Shown piece by piece: positions 33,486 through 41,008 of a stretch of 64,000 nucleotides of DNA. A program made the position numbers and the translations under genes. The DNA is taken from positions 2,542,001 through 2,606,000 of the forward strand of contig NZ_CP068595.1 of the NCBI RefSeq assembly GCF_016772475.1, read 5' to 3'. Each line of letters starts with the position of its first letter. Positions within the stretch are counted from its first letter, which is position 1. The notes beneath the pieces are model-generated. The model was given only the letters and a program-made list of their open reading frames with translations. It had not been told where the DNA came from and made no database searches. Origin of the DNA: Paenibacillus sonchi. Lineage in GTDB: Bacteria > Bacillota > Bacilli > Paenibacillales > Paenibacillaceae.

Positions 33486-35036
33486 GTGAAGAATGCCGAC
33501 GCTTCCCGGAGCAGTGGACAGGCAGACAGTGAAATATCCACCTCTCAGCTGCTTAACCCCTCGCTGGAGGATAATCTGGCTCTGATCCGGCGGATTTTCA
33601 GCAACGATGGGACTCTGCGGGTGCGGTTCATTGAGAATAACCATGGGACACCGTTGCGCTGCTGTCTGATCTATGTGGAAGGAATGATTGACAGGACACT
33701 TTTGCAGAACGGGATTACGAAGCCGGTAATGGCTTATCCGTTCAAGGAAGAAGACCACGGCAATCCGGCTGAACTAATCGAGAAACTCCGCACGGAAATT
33801 ATAACCCTCAGCGACATTACGGTAACTACTGGGCTGGATGAAGTGGTAGGGGGCATTGTCGGGGGCAACACGCTATTGCTGCTGGACGGATATGCCGGGG
33901 CGCTGAGCATCAGTACCCAAGGCTTGGAAACGCGGGCGATCGAAGAGCCTACCACAGAAAAAGCGGTCCGGGGACCGAGAGAAGGCTTCACGGAGTCGCT
34001 GTTCGTCAATCTGACCTTAATCCGCCGCAAGGTCCAGAATCCGGATCTGAAGTTTGTATTTCGTGATATCGGGAGCCGGACCAAGACGCAGACCTGTATC
34101 TGCTATATGGAGGGCCTGGCTTCACCGGAGATTCTGGCGGAGCTGCAGGGAAGGCTGGACCGGGTTGAGATAGACCATGTGCTGGATACCGGTTATCTGG
34201 CCGAGCTTATCCGCGACGAGCCTTATTCGCCATTCGAGATGCTTGGCAGCACTGAACGTCCGGATGCAGTAGTGGGCAAAATTATGGAAGGCCGGATTGC
34301 CTTGCTGATCGAAGGCAGTCCCTTTGCTTTAACACTGCCGTATGTTTTTGTCGAGAATTTCCAGGCCGCCGAGGATTACTATATCAACTATTATTTTGCC
34401 TCCTTTAACAGGTTCTTAAGGGTTATGGGGGCGTTCATGTCCATCAGCATTCCGGCAGCATATGTTGCTTTGGTTACCTACTCCCAGGAGATGGTCCCTA
34501 CCCTGCTTCTGCTCAGCATTGCCACTGCGAGGCTGTCTGTCCCCTTTCCTACGGTTGTTGAGGCACTCATAATGCTGACTATATTCGAGATTCTTCGTGA
34601 GGCGGGGGCGCGGATTCCAACCTCCATTGGCCAGGCAGTCAGCATTGTGGGAGCGCTGGTACTGGGACAGGCCGCTGTAGATGCCCGGATTGTCAGCGCG
34701 CCAATGGTCATTGTGGTAGGGCTGACGGGAATTACTACCCTGCTGAATCCAAGGCTTACGGGACCAATGATTATAGTGCGTCTGGTTCTGTTGTTTGCCG
34801 CGTTTTTCCTTGGAATTTACGGATACTTTTTTGGACTGCTCGGCCTGGTGATTCATCTCATGAGTCTCCGCTCCTTCGGGGTTCCCTACATGCTGGGTGT
34901 GGGGTCGATCCGCCCGCAGGACATTAAGGATACGGCTATCCGCGCTCCATGGTGGGATATGTACCTGCGTCCGGCAGTCATGGGTGCGCGCAATATGAAG
35001 CGGAAGCTGCCCGGGAAAAGGGCGGGAGGCTCATGA
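33486..35036 (+). CDS. spore germinant receptor subunit A (GerA/GerKA family)
   Basis: 516-residue A subunit of a germinant receptor in the spore inner membrane. The N-terminal soluble domain (residues 1-250) has the family blocks RCCLIYVEGMID, VVGGIVGGNTLLLLDGY and EEPTTEKAVRGPREGFTESLFVNLTLIRRK; five helices follow between about 300 and 480, with PFPTVVEALIMLTIFEILREAGARIP. The GTG at 33486 follows CAGGAGTGACTGCA; GTG at 33468 lacks a site. It overlaps the C subunit gene by ATGA. Which germinant is sensed cannot be told. Confidence 0.92.
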   Translation: MKNADASRSSGQADSEISTSQLLNPSLEDNLALIRRIFSNDGTLRVRFIENNHGTPLRCCLIYVEGMIDRTLLQNGITKPVMAYPFKEEDHGNPAELIEKLRTEIITLSDITVTTGLDEVVGGIVGGNTLLLLDGYAGALSISTQGLETRAIEEPTTEKAVRGPREGFTESLFVNLTLIRRKVQNPDLKFVFRDIGSRTKTQTCICYMEGLASPEILAELQGRLDRVEIDHVLDTGYLAELIRDEPYSPFEMLGSTERPDAVVGKIMEGRIALLIEGSPFALTLPYVFVENFQAAEDYYINYYFASFNRFLRVMGAFMSISIPAAYVALVTYSQEMVPTLLLLSIATARLSVPFPTVVEALIMLTIFEILREAGARIPTSIGQAVSIVGALVLGQAAVDARIVSAPMVIVVGLTGITTLLNPRLTGPMIIVRLVLLFAAFFLGIYGYFFGLLGLVIHLMSLRSFGVPYMLGVGSIRPQDIKDTAIRAPWWDMYLRPAVMGARNMKRKLPGKRAGGS

Positions 35037-36187
35037 GAGCAACCCCGAGGCTGCTGCCGCTGCTGCTCTGCATAGTCATGCTTCCGTGCCTCAGCGGCTG
35101 CTGGAACTATACCGAAGTCGATGATATATCCATCGTGGCCGGGGTGGCCATCGACAAGGATGGCGCCAATGAGAAGATTCAGCTTACTGCGGAGATGGTA
35201 GATATCCAAGGGGGGCTTGACCAAAATCAGGCGGGCTTCAAAATGCTCAGTCTTACGGGAAGCACGATCTTTGACATTGTCCGCAATATGATATCCATAA
35301 CCGGGAGAAAGCTGTTCTGGAGCCATGCCAAAGCCATCATTTTCAGCGAGAAAGTCGCCCGCGAGGGATTGATCAGGACAGTTGACTGGTACAGCAGAGA
35401 TACGGAAACAAGGTCTGATGTTTTCATCTTTGTGTCGGGTGAGCCGACCGCACGGGAGATTCTGAACCTGAACAGCACCACAAAAGCCATTATGTCGTTT
35501 GAACTGGCGCAGATGATGCGGGACGAGAAGTTTACCAGCAGTGCGCCGACCGTGGAAATATGGGATTTCATCGATAAGCTGGAGACTATGGGGAATCATG
35601 CTGTGGCACCACTCATCTATATTCATGAGCAGAACGGGCAGAAGAATGAACGCGTTAACGGCTGTGCGATTTTTTCAAAAGACAAAATGGTAGGCAAACT
35701 GAACGGCGAAGAAACCAAAAATATGCTTTTTGCCAAAGACGGCATTAAGGGAGGCGTACTGGGGGTGAACGACAAGAACGGGGTTCCGACATACTCACTG
35801 GAGATTCTATCAAGCAGAACCAAGGTGAAACCCAGGGTGGTGAACGGCAAGCTGCTGCTGCAGGTCAGAACAGTTACACATACCGGTCTGGATGAGGTGA
35901 TGACTTCGGAAAGCTTCTCGGGCAACGAGACCATCAGTGCCATTGAAGAGCGTGCGGGCGAAGCCCTGGAGCAGGAGATTCTGGCTGTCATCCGGAAGAT
36001 GCAGCGGGAGTACCATGCCGATATTTTTGGATACGGGGAAATCATCCATGAGCATCAGCCGGAGATGTGGGTCAAGGTCCGTGACCATTGGGATGATGAA
36101 TTCGCAAAACTGGATATCACGGTGGACTCGAAGGTAATTATTGAGAGCAGTGCCAAAACCTCACGCTCCATTAAGCTGGGGGATTAA
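35033..36187 (+). CDS. spore germination lipoprotein, Ger(x)C family
   Basis: 384-residue C subunit of the germinant receptor. A lipoprotein signal ends in LSGCWNY, with the lipidated Cys near residue 22. Family blocks are EVDDISIVAGVAIDKDG, SHAKAIIFSEKVAREGL and WYSRDTETRSDVFIFVSGE. The start ATG overlaps the stop of the A subunit gene. It is anchored on the outer face of the spore inner membrane. Confidence 0.92.
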   Translation: MRATPRLLPLLLCIVMLPCLSGCWNYTEVDDISIVAGVAIDKDGANEKIQLTAEMVDIQGGLDQNQAGFKMLSLTGSTIFDIVRNMISITGRKLFWSHAKAIIFSEKVAREGLIRTVDWYSRDTETRSDVFIFVSGEPTAREILNLNSTTKAIMSFELAQMMRDEKFTSSAPTVEIWDFIDKLETMGNHAVAPLIYIHEQNGQKNERVNGCAIFSKDKMVGKLNGEETKNMLFAKDGIKGGVLGVNDKNGVPTYSLEILSSRTKVKPRVVNGKLLLQVRTVTHTGLDEVMTSESFSGNETISAIEERAGEALEQEILAVIRKMQREYHADIFGYGEIIHEHQPEMWVKVRDHWDDEFAKLDITVDSKVIIESSAKTSRSIKLGD

Positions 36188-36193
36188 CCCTAT

Positions 36194-36397
36194 ATGGTCA
36201 TTTACCTGCTGCTGATCTACGCGATTGTTGTAATCATTGACGCCTACGGTCTGCTGAAGCAAGGGAAGAAGCGGGACTTCTATGTATGCTCGCTGCTGTG
36301 CCTGGTGTCCTTCTCCTTGGCATTTGCGCTATCCATGCGCTGGGAAATTCCCAGCCCTTCATCTCCGATTGTGCATTGGGTTAAAAAGCTATTCTAG
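36194..36397 (+). CDS. small membrane protein of the ger operon
   Basis: 67 residues with two hydrophobic helices (about 2-19 and 27-46) separated by the basic turn KQGKKRDF. It lies 6 bases after the C subunit gene and 27 before the B subunit gene, so it belongs to the operon. It resembles in size and place the small D-type proteins that accompany some Bacillus and Paenibacillus germinant receptors. Homology is not certain. Confidence 0.7.
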   Translation: MVIYLLLIYAIVVIIDAYGLLKQGKKRDFYVCSLLCLVSFSLAFALSMRWEIPSPSSPIVHWVKKLF

Positions 36398-36424
36398 ATC
36401 CGGATCATTCAAGGGGGAGGAACA

Positions 36425-37531
36425 ATGAGCAAGGAAATTATACCGGCAGGCCAGGCTATAAGCATATCGGTCCTTTTTATTATCGGCACTTCCCTTTTTA
36501 TGGGGTCTTCGGGGCAGTCCGGCAACAGCAGCTGGATTGCCTTGATATTTGCCACAGCACTGGCGGTTCCGCTCATGTTAATCTATGCCCGGCTGCATAG
36601 GCTTTTTCCGGGCAAGGATCTGTACGATATGCTGATTCTGGTGTTCGGGGCAGTGGCTGGACGGGTGCTCTCCTGCCTGTATATCTGGTATGCTATGCAC
36701 TTGGGCTCGCTGGTGCTGCGGAATTTCGGAGAGTTCAGTAAGACGGTTGCCCTGACATCCACACCGATGCTGGCCCCGATGCTGGTCATCGGCCTGCTGT
36801 GTGTGTGGGTGGTGAAGGGGGGAATGGAGGTGCTGGGGAGAAGCGCCAAATTCCTTTTGCTGTTTACTGTAATGGTGATTGCAGTAATAGAGCTTCTCTC
36901 TATCCCCAAATATCAATTCCATCACCTTTTACCGGTTTTAGACAGCGGGTGGAAGCTTGTGTTGTCAGATACGATGGGTTCCTTCACCTTTCCTTTTGCA
37001 GAGATTGTGGTTTTTCTGGGTGCCTTTAATGTGCTGCCCAAAAAGGGATCGGCGGCAAAAATTCTGGTAAGCAGCACCATGATTGCCGGCGTCATTATCC
37101 TTATAGTCACTTTGCGCAATCTGCTGGTATTAGGACCGGATATCCTGTCAAGCTTATATTTCCCTTCCTATGTGGCGGTCAGCAGAATCAACATTGGCGA
37201 TTTCCTGACACGAATCGAAGGCTCATCGGCGATTATATTTGTAACGGCGCTTTTTATAAAAGTAAGCCTATGTCTGTATGCGGCCAGCAATGGGGTGGCA
37301 AAAGTATTCAAGCTGGACAGCTACCGCTCCGTTGTACTGCAGATGGGTCTGATTATGGTCTATTTGGCGGTTTTTATCTATAAGGACATTATGCAAATGC
37401 AGTATTTTGCCTACCACATCTACAAGATTTACGCTCTTCCGTTTCAGGTGGCCATTCCTGTGATCCTGTGGGTTACAGCGGAAATTCTGGCCTGGAGGAG
37501 AAGCGGCAAAAAGACGGCAGCGCAGCAATAG
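36425..37531 (+). CDS. spore germination permease, GerB/GerKB family
   Basis: 368-residue B subunit of the receptor, a polytopic protein with about ten helices of the APC superfamily. Family features are ISVLFIIGTSLFMGSSGQSGNSSW at the start and LYASSNGVAKVFKLDSYRS near residue 285. The ATG follows AAGGGGGAGGAACA. It closes the four-gene order A-C-small-B. Confidence 0.9.
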   Translation: MSKEIIPAGQAISISVLFIIGTSLFMGSSGQSGNSSWIALIFATALAVPLMLIYARLHRLFPGKDLYDMLILVFGAVAGRVLSCLYIWYAMHLGSLVLRNFGEFSKTVALTSTPMLAPMLVIGLLCVWVVKGGMEVLGRSAKFLLLFTVMVIAVIELLSIPKYQFHHLLPVLDSGWKLVLSDTMGSFTFPFAEIVVFLGAFNVLPKKGSAAKILVSSTMIAGVIILIVTLRNLLVLGPDILSSLYFPSYVAVSRINIGDFLTRIEGSSAIIFVTALFIKVSLCLYAASNGVAKVFKLDSYRSVVLQMGLIMVYLAVFIYKDIMQMQYFAYHIYKIYALPFQVAIPVILWVTAEILAWRRSGKKTAAQQ

Positions 37532-37577
37532 AGACGGGGCAAGCCTTGGGATTCCAAGAGCCTGCACCGTTTTTTAT
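37532..37577 (+). terminator. terminator of the ger operon
   Basis: An imperfect stem ACGGGGCAAGCCTTGG with CCAAGAGCCTGCACCGT, followed by TTTTTTATTT. Confidence 0.65.
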
Positions 37578-37662
37578 TTCCCACCTGTGCTGAAGATAGC
37601 TATAATGAGAGGCAGAGAGCTTAGGGGAATCTTCGTAAACATTGGCGAAGGAGGAGGCGCGG

Positions 37663-38289
37663 GTGAGTGTATCAAGCATCGTCATGTCCTCACATTGGGG
37701 CAGGGAAGTCAGACATAAGTATATTACACAGGAGTCCAAGGCGCTCGCCGTAGTATTTCCGGGTAAGAACTACTCGGCTGAACGTTCGCTGCTGGATTAT
37801 GCGGCCAAGCTGGCCCGGGAATACGGCTGCGATATCCTGCTGCTGGAATACGGCTATCAGAGCGCGCGGGCTGAGCTCAAACGTGACGAAATCGAAATTA
37901 TAGCAGAGGAATGCAAAGCGGCCATCAGCTCGCTTCCGGAGTATGAGCAGCTGCTCTTCATCAGCAAAAGCATGGGAGCTGTCATTGCCGGCAGAGTGGC
38001 GGCAGAGCTGAATCTCAGCCAGAAGACCTCACATTTGTATCTGACGCCGGTTGCGGATTCACTCCCGCTGCTGCGGCAGAGCCGGGGCAGCATCATCTAC
38101 GGTGGCAGCGACCCGACCTTCACCGAACAGCATGCCGCCGGGCTTAACGGACAAAAGAATCTGCGGGTGTACCGGATCGATGACGCCAATAACGCCCTCG
38201 AAGTGGGCAGTGTCAATGAGTCGCTGGCGGTGCTGCTGGTCATTATTAATTTTTATCACGAGTTTTTCCGGGATGCACTTACAGGCTGA
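37663..38289 (+). CDS. alpha/beta hydrolase-like protein
   Basis: 208-residue protein with an alpha/beta hydrolase outline: AVVFPGKNYSAERSLLDYAAKLAREYGCDILLLEYGY at the front, a nucleophile elbow-like LLFISKSMGAVIAG with Ser near residue 105, and a late Asp in GGSDPTF. The elbow is SKSMG, not a strict GxSxG. The GTG start at 37663 follows GGAGGAGGCGCGG. It heads a run of small genes (ABM protein, kinase) with short gaps. Confidence 0.7.
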   Translation: MSVSSIVMSSHWGREVRHKYITQESKALAVVFPGKNYSAERSLLDYAAKLAREYGCDILLLEYGYQSARAELKRDEIEIIAEECKAAISSLPEYEQLLFISKSMGAVIAGRVAAELNLSQKTSHLYLTPVADSLPLLRQSRGSIIYGGSDPTFTEQHAAGLNGQKNLRVYRIDDANNALEVGSVNESLAVLLVIINFYHEFFRDALTG

Positions 38290-38328
38290 GGCATCCGGAC
38301 TATACATCCGGGCAAGGAGAGGATTGCG

Positions 38329-38625
38329 ATGATATTGGAAGCAGCCATGCTGCAGATCAAGCCGGGACTCACCAGCCAATTTGAGCAGAGCTTCAAGGCA
38401 GCATCCGTGCTGATTTCTTCCATAGAAGGATATTTGGGCCATGAGCTGCAGCATTGTCTGGAGGACGATCATAAATACCTGCTGCTTGTAAAGTGGCGCA
38501 ATCTTGAGGATCATACCATTGGATTCAGGGAATCCAGCCAATATCAGGAGTGGAAAGCGATGCTGCATCATTACTACAGCCCTTTCCCGGTAGTGGAGCA
38601 TTTCACGCCCATCAATCTGGCGTAG
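38329..38625 (+). CDS. antibiotic biosynthesis monooxygenase family protein
   Basis: 98-residue ABM-domain protein. Blocks are EAAMLQIKPGLTSQFEQSFKAA and KYLLLVKWRNLEDHTIGFRESSQYQEWKAMLHHYY, typical of small dimeric oxygenases or haem-binding relatives. The ATG follows AAGGAGAGGATTGCG, 39 bases after the hydrolase-like gene. It is the second ABM-domain protein in the window; the two are not close copies. Confidence 0.8.
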   Translation: MILEAAMLQIKPGLTSQFEQSFKAASVLISSIEGYLGHELQHCLEDDHKYLLLVKWRNLEDHTIGFRESSQYQEWKAMLHHYYSPFPVVEHFTPINLA

Positions 38626-38639
38626 TTTGGGGGGACGGC

Positions 38640-39443
38640 ATGACGGGGAAGCGGATTGGGGAAGGAAGGACAGCGGAGGTTCGGGAATATGGGACAGGGA
38701 AGATTCTGAAGCTCTATCGCGCGGATATTCCTGCGGAGTATGTGGAACACGAATATGAGGTCAGTAAATATGTCCACAAGCAAGGCATTCAGACGCCTCA
38801 GCCTATTGAACTGGTTACGCTTGAGGAACGCAAGGGGATAATATTTCAGCAAATTCACGGCGGCTCCATGCTGCGGCTGATTGGCGAGAAGCCGTGGAGA
38901 CTGGGCGGATATGCCCGGCAGCTTGCTTCGCTCCATCACGATCTGCATAAGCTCCAGGGGCCGGAAGCCTTTGGCAAGCAGAAGGAGAGCCTGAGAAGCA
39001 GCATCATTGCCGCCCCTATGCTCACGATGGAGGAAAAAACACCCGTTCTGGAAAAGCTGAAGCAGCTGCCGGAGGGCGACCGGCTCCTGCATGGGGATTT
39101 TCACCCAGACAATGTGCTGATAGACGGGCAGGCATGGACCATCGACTGGATGACCGGGATGAGCGGCAACCCGGCCGGGGATGCGGCAAGGTCTGTAATG
39201 ATGTTCAGCATGGGAGCTTTGCCGCCCGGAGCCTCTTTAGCGACCAGGCTCGTTACGGGTTTTATCAGGCAGCGGCTCACGAAGGGGTACATTCGGGAAT
39301 ATCTCAGGCTGTCGGGTCTTTCATATGCTGAGGTAAATGCCTGGGTGCTGCCGGTAGCCTCCGCCCGGCTTACGGAAGGGATTCCGCTTGCGGAGAAAGA
39401 ACAGCTGGTCCGCGAAATCCGCAGACGTCTAAGGTCCAAATAA
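38640..39443 (+). CDS. aminoglycoside phosphotransferase (APH) family kinase
   Basis: 267-residue small-molecule kinase. The catalytic motif LLHGDFHPDNVLID is near residue 153 and the metal-binding IDWMTGMSGNP near residue 170. The N-terminal lobe has ILKLYR with the ATP-binding Lys and EYEVSKYVHKQGI. The ATG at 38640 follows GGGGGGACGGC. Relatives phosphorylate antibiotics, choline, sugars or amino acids; nothing here points to resistance. Confidence 0.82.
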   Translation: MTGKRIGEGRTAEVREYGTGKILKLYRADIPAEYVEHEYEVSKYVHKQGIQTPQPIELVTLEERKGIIFQQIHGGSMLRLIGEKPWRLGGYARQLASLHHDLHKLQGPEAFGKQKESLRSSIIAAPMLTMEEKTPVLEKLKQLPEGDRLLHGDFHPDNVLIDGQAWTIDWMTGMSGNPAGDAARSVMMFSMGALPPGASLATRLVTGFIRQRLTKGYIREYLRLSGLSYAEVNAWVLPVASARLTEGIPLAEKEQLVREIRRRLRSK

Positions 39444-39499
39444 GTTCCAACACAGGTCAAAATCTCTCTGATCTGGACATTAAGGGAAGAAGGTGCGTT

Positions 39500-40045
39500 A
39501 TGAATACATATATTGCGCTGCTGCGCGGCATCAACGTGGGCGGTAACAAAATCATTAAGATGCAGGCTCTGAAGGCCATGTTCGAGTCGCTGGGATATAG
39601 CCGGGTGCGCACCTACATCCAGTCCGGAAATGTGGTGTTTGAGAGTAATAGAGCCCAGGCCGCTGAGCTTGAGGCTGTGATTAGCGCGGCAATCAAGGAG
39701 ACATTCGGATTTGATGTCACCGTGTTAATCCGCACGCTGGAGGAACTTGAGGCGGCGATTGCGGGCAATCCGTTTGAGCCGCCTGCGGAAGAGGGTTATA
39801 AACGCCTGTATATTTCGTTCCTCGCTGAGGCTCCATCAAAAGAGGTGCTGGAGAAGCTGCGCCCCTATGAGGAGGGGGCGGACAAGCTACATGTTGCGGG
39901 TAAAGAGATGTACACGCTGTATGAAGTGAGCGCAAGCCAGTCTCCATTATTCAAGGTACAGCTGGACAAGCTCCTGGGAACCTCCATTACCGCACGCAAT
40001 TGGAACACGGTGAATAAGCTGGCGGCAATGGGACGGGAGCAGTAG
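39500..40045 (+). CDS. DUF1697 family protein
   Basis: 181-residue soluble protein. The start MNTYIALLRGINVGGNKIIKMQALKAMFESLG and SRVRTYIQSGNVVFES are the signature of DUF1697, a family of unknown function. The length is typical. The ATG follows GGGAAGAAGGTGCGTT. It is the last gene before a long repeat-filled gap. Confidence 0.88.
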   Translation: MNTYIALLRGINVGGNKIIKMQALKAMFESLGYSRVRTYIQSGNVVFESNRAQAAELEAVISAAIKETFGFDVTVLIRTLEELEAAIAGNPFEPPAEEGYKRLYISFLAEAPSKEVLEKLRPYEEGADKLHVAGKEMYTLYEVSASQSPLFKVQLDKLLGTSITARNWNTVNKLAAMGREQ

Positions 40046-40199
40046 CGGATAACGGGTGTCATTTTATAGGCATAAGCACGGCCTGCGTTGTGGGGCTTTT
40101 TTAAAAGTGCACATAATTTATACTAATTCACCGTATAAGGGTCTGGGGATCAGTCCACCCGGAGGGGCAGACTACAGGCTCTAGGCTATCTATATGTGG

Positions 40200-40244
40200 A
40201 AAACGGCTGCGCTGCCCGGTAACGGGCGGTGCAGCCGTTTGTTT
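40200..40244 (+). terminator. terminator hairpin, first of two identical copies
   Basis: AAACGGCTGC and GCAGCCGTTT outer arms with inner GCCCG/CGGGC, followed by GTTT. The 40-base core at 40201-40240 is repeated exactly at 40821-40860. Confidence 0.8.
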
Positions 40245-40341
40245 ATGTATAGGTAACTATGATTACTTCTGCCTATGGATAAATTATGCATAAAGTTCTG
40301 GAATAAATACCTTTTAAACACCTTTGGACGGATTTGTAACG

Positions 40342-40590
40342 AACAACGGCAGAAATGCCGCTGTTAGAGAGCCGAAGGCCGGCTTGCCTGGAAACAACGG
40401 CAGAAATGCCGTTGTTGGAGAGCCGAAGGCCGGTTTGCCTGGAAACAACGGCAGAAATGCCGTTGTTAGAGAGCTGAGGGCCGGCTTGCCTGGAAACAAC
40501 GGCAGAAATGCCGTTGTTAAAGAGCCGAGGGCCGTTTTGTCTGGAAACAACGGCAGAAATGCCGTTGTTGAAGCAGCCAAGGCCGATCGC
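40342..40590. repeat. 51-bp tandem repeat array, five units
   Basis: Hairpins with arms AACAACGGCA and TGCCGTTGTT around a GAAA loop start at 40342, 40393, 40444, 40495 and 40546, exactly 51 bases apart. Linkers contain GAGAGCCGAAGGCCGGCTT-like sequence. The period is 17 codons, so frames stay open but no protein is implied. Shares its core with the array at 61905. Confidence 0.9.
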
Positions 40591-40628
40591 CCTTATCTTG
40601 GAAGGACCAGTCGGTCTAGATCTCCTCA

Positions 40629-40678
40629 TTCCAATTAGCGCTTGCTCACTGGCTTAAATTCGCAAGCGCTAATTGGAA
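40629..40678. repeat. long perfect inverted repeat
   Basis: Seventeen-base arms TTCCAATTAGCGCTTGC and GCAAGCGCTAATTGGAA around a 16-base loop; a CTCCT/AGGAG pair extends the stem outward. No gene belongs to it. A TTAGT...CCACTTAA repeat follows at 40735-40760. Confidence 0.75.
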
Positions 40679-40819
40679 AAAGGAGTTTATTTCTCCTGAA
40701 ATTCGAAAATTCTGAGAGAAAACAGGATACTCTAGCAAATTAGTTAACCTTTTTCCACTTAAAGAGTTGCAGCAGGATTCATGGGGAGCCGTTGTCCAGG
40801 TAGCGATAGCTTGGAATCC

Positions 40820-40864
40820 AAAACGGCTGCGCTGCCCGGTAACGGGCGGTGCAGCCGTTTTGTT
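40820..40864 (+). terminator. terminator hairpin, second identical copy
   Basis: Exact duplicate of the hairpin at 40201-40240, followed by TGTTC. It lies 18 bases before a response-regulator-like site of the glycosyltransferase operon, with no gene between the two copies. Confidence 0.75.
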
Positions 40865-40878
40865 CTGTGAACAATGTA

Positions 40879-40908
40879 TTCAGCAAACATTCAGTTTGAT
40901 TTCATTAT
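40879..40908 (+). promoter_or_regulatory. OmpR-type direct repeat and promoter of the glycosyltransferase operon
   Basis: TTCAGC and TTCAGT hexamers spaced by 11 bases (40879-40894), then TTTGAT and a -10-like CATTAT at 40903-40908. The 22-base stretch 40879-40900 matches 19 of 22 positions of the sequence upstream of the response regulator gene (48764-48743, minus strand). Confidence 0.6.
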
Positions 40909-41008
40909 CAGTTAAGGTAGGGATGCCATAATACTCCTAAGCAAAGATGCACCGGGGATTGAGTACCGCCGGAGCAATACACGGATGGATCGATGGGAGT
41001 GGAGAGTA

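Noticed and set aside
40273..40638. Open frames of 88-118 residues through the 40-kb array
   Set aside because: Same effect of the 51-base period; open on both strands, no ribosome site.
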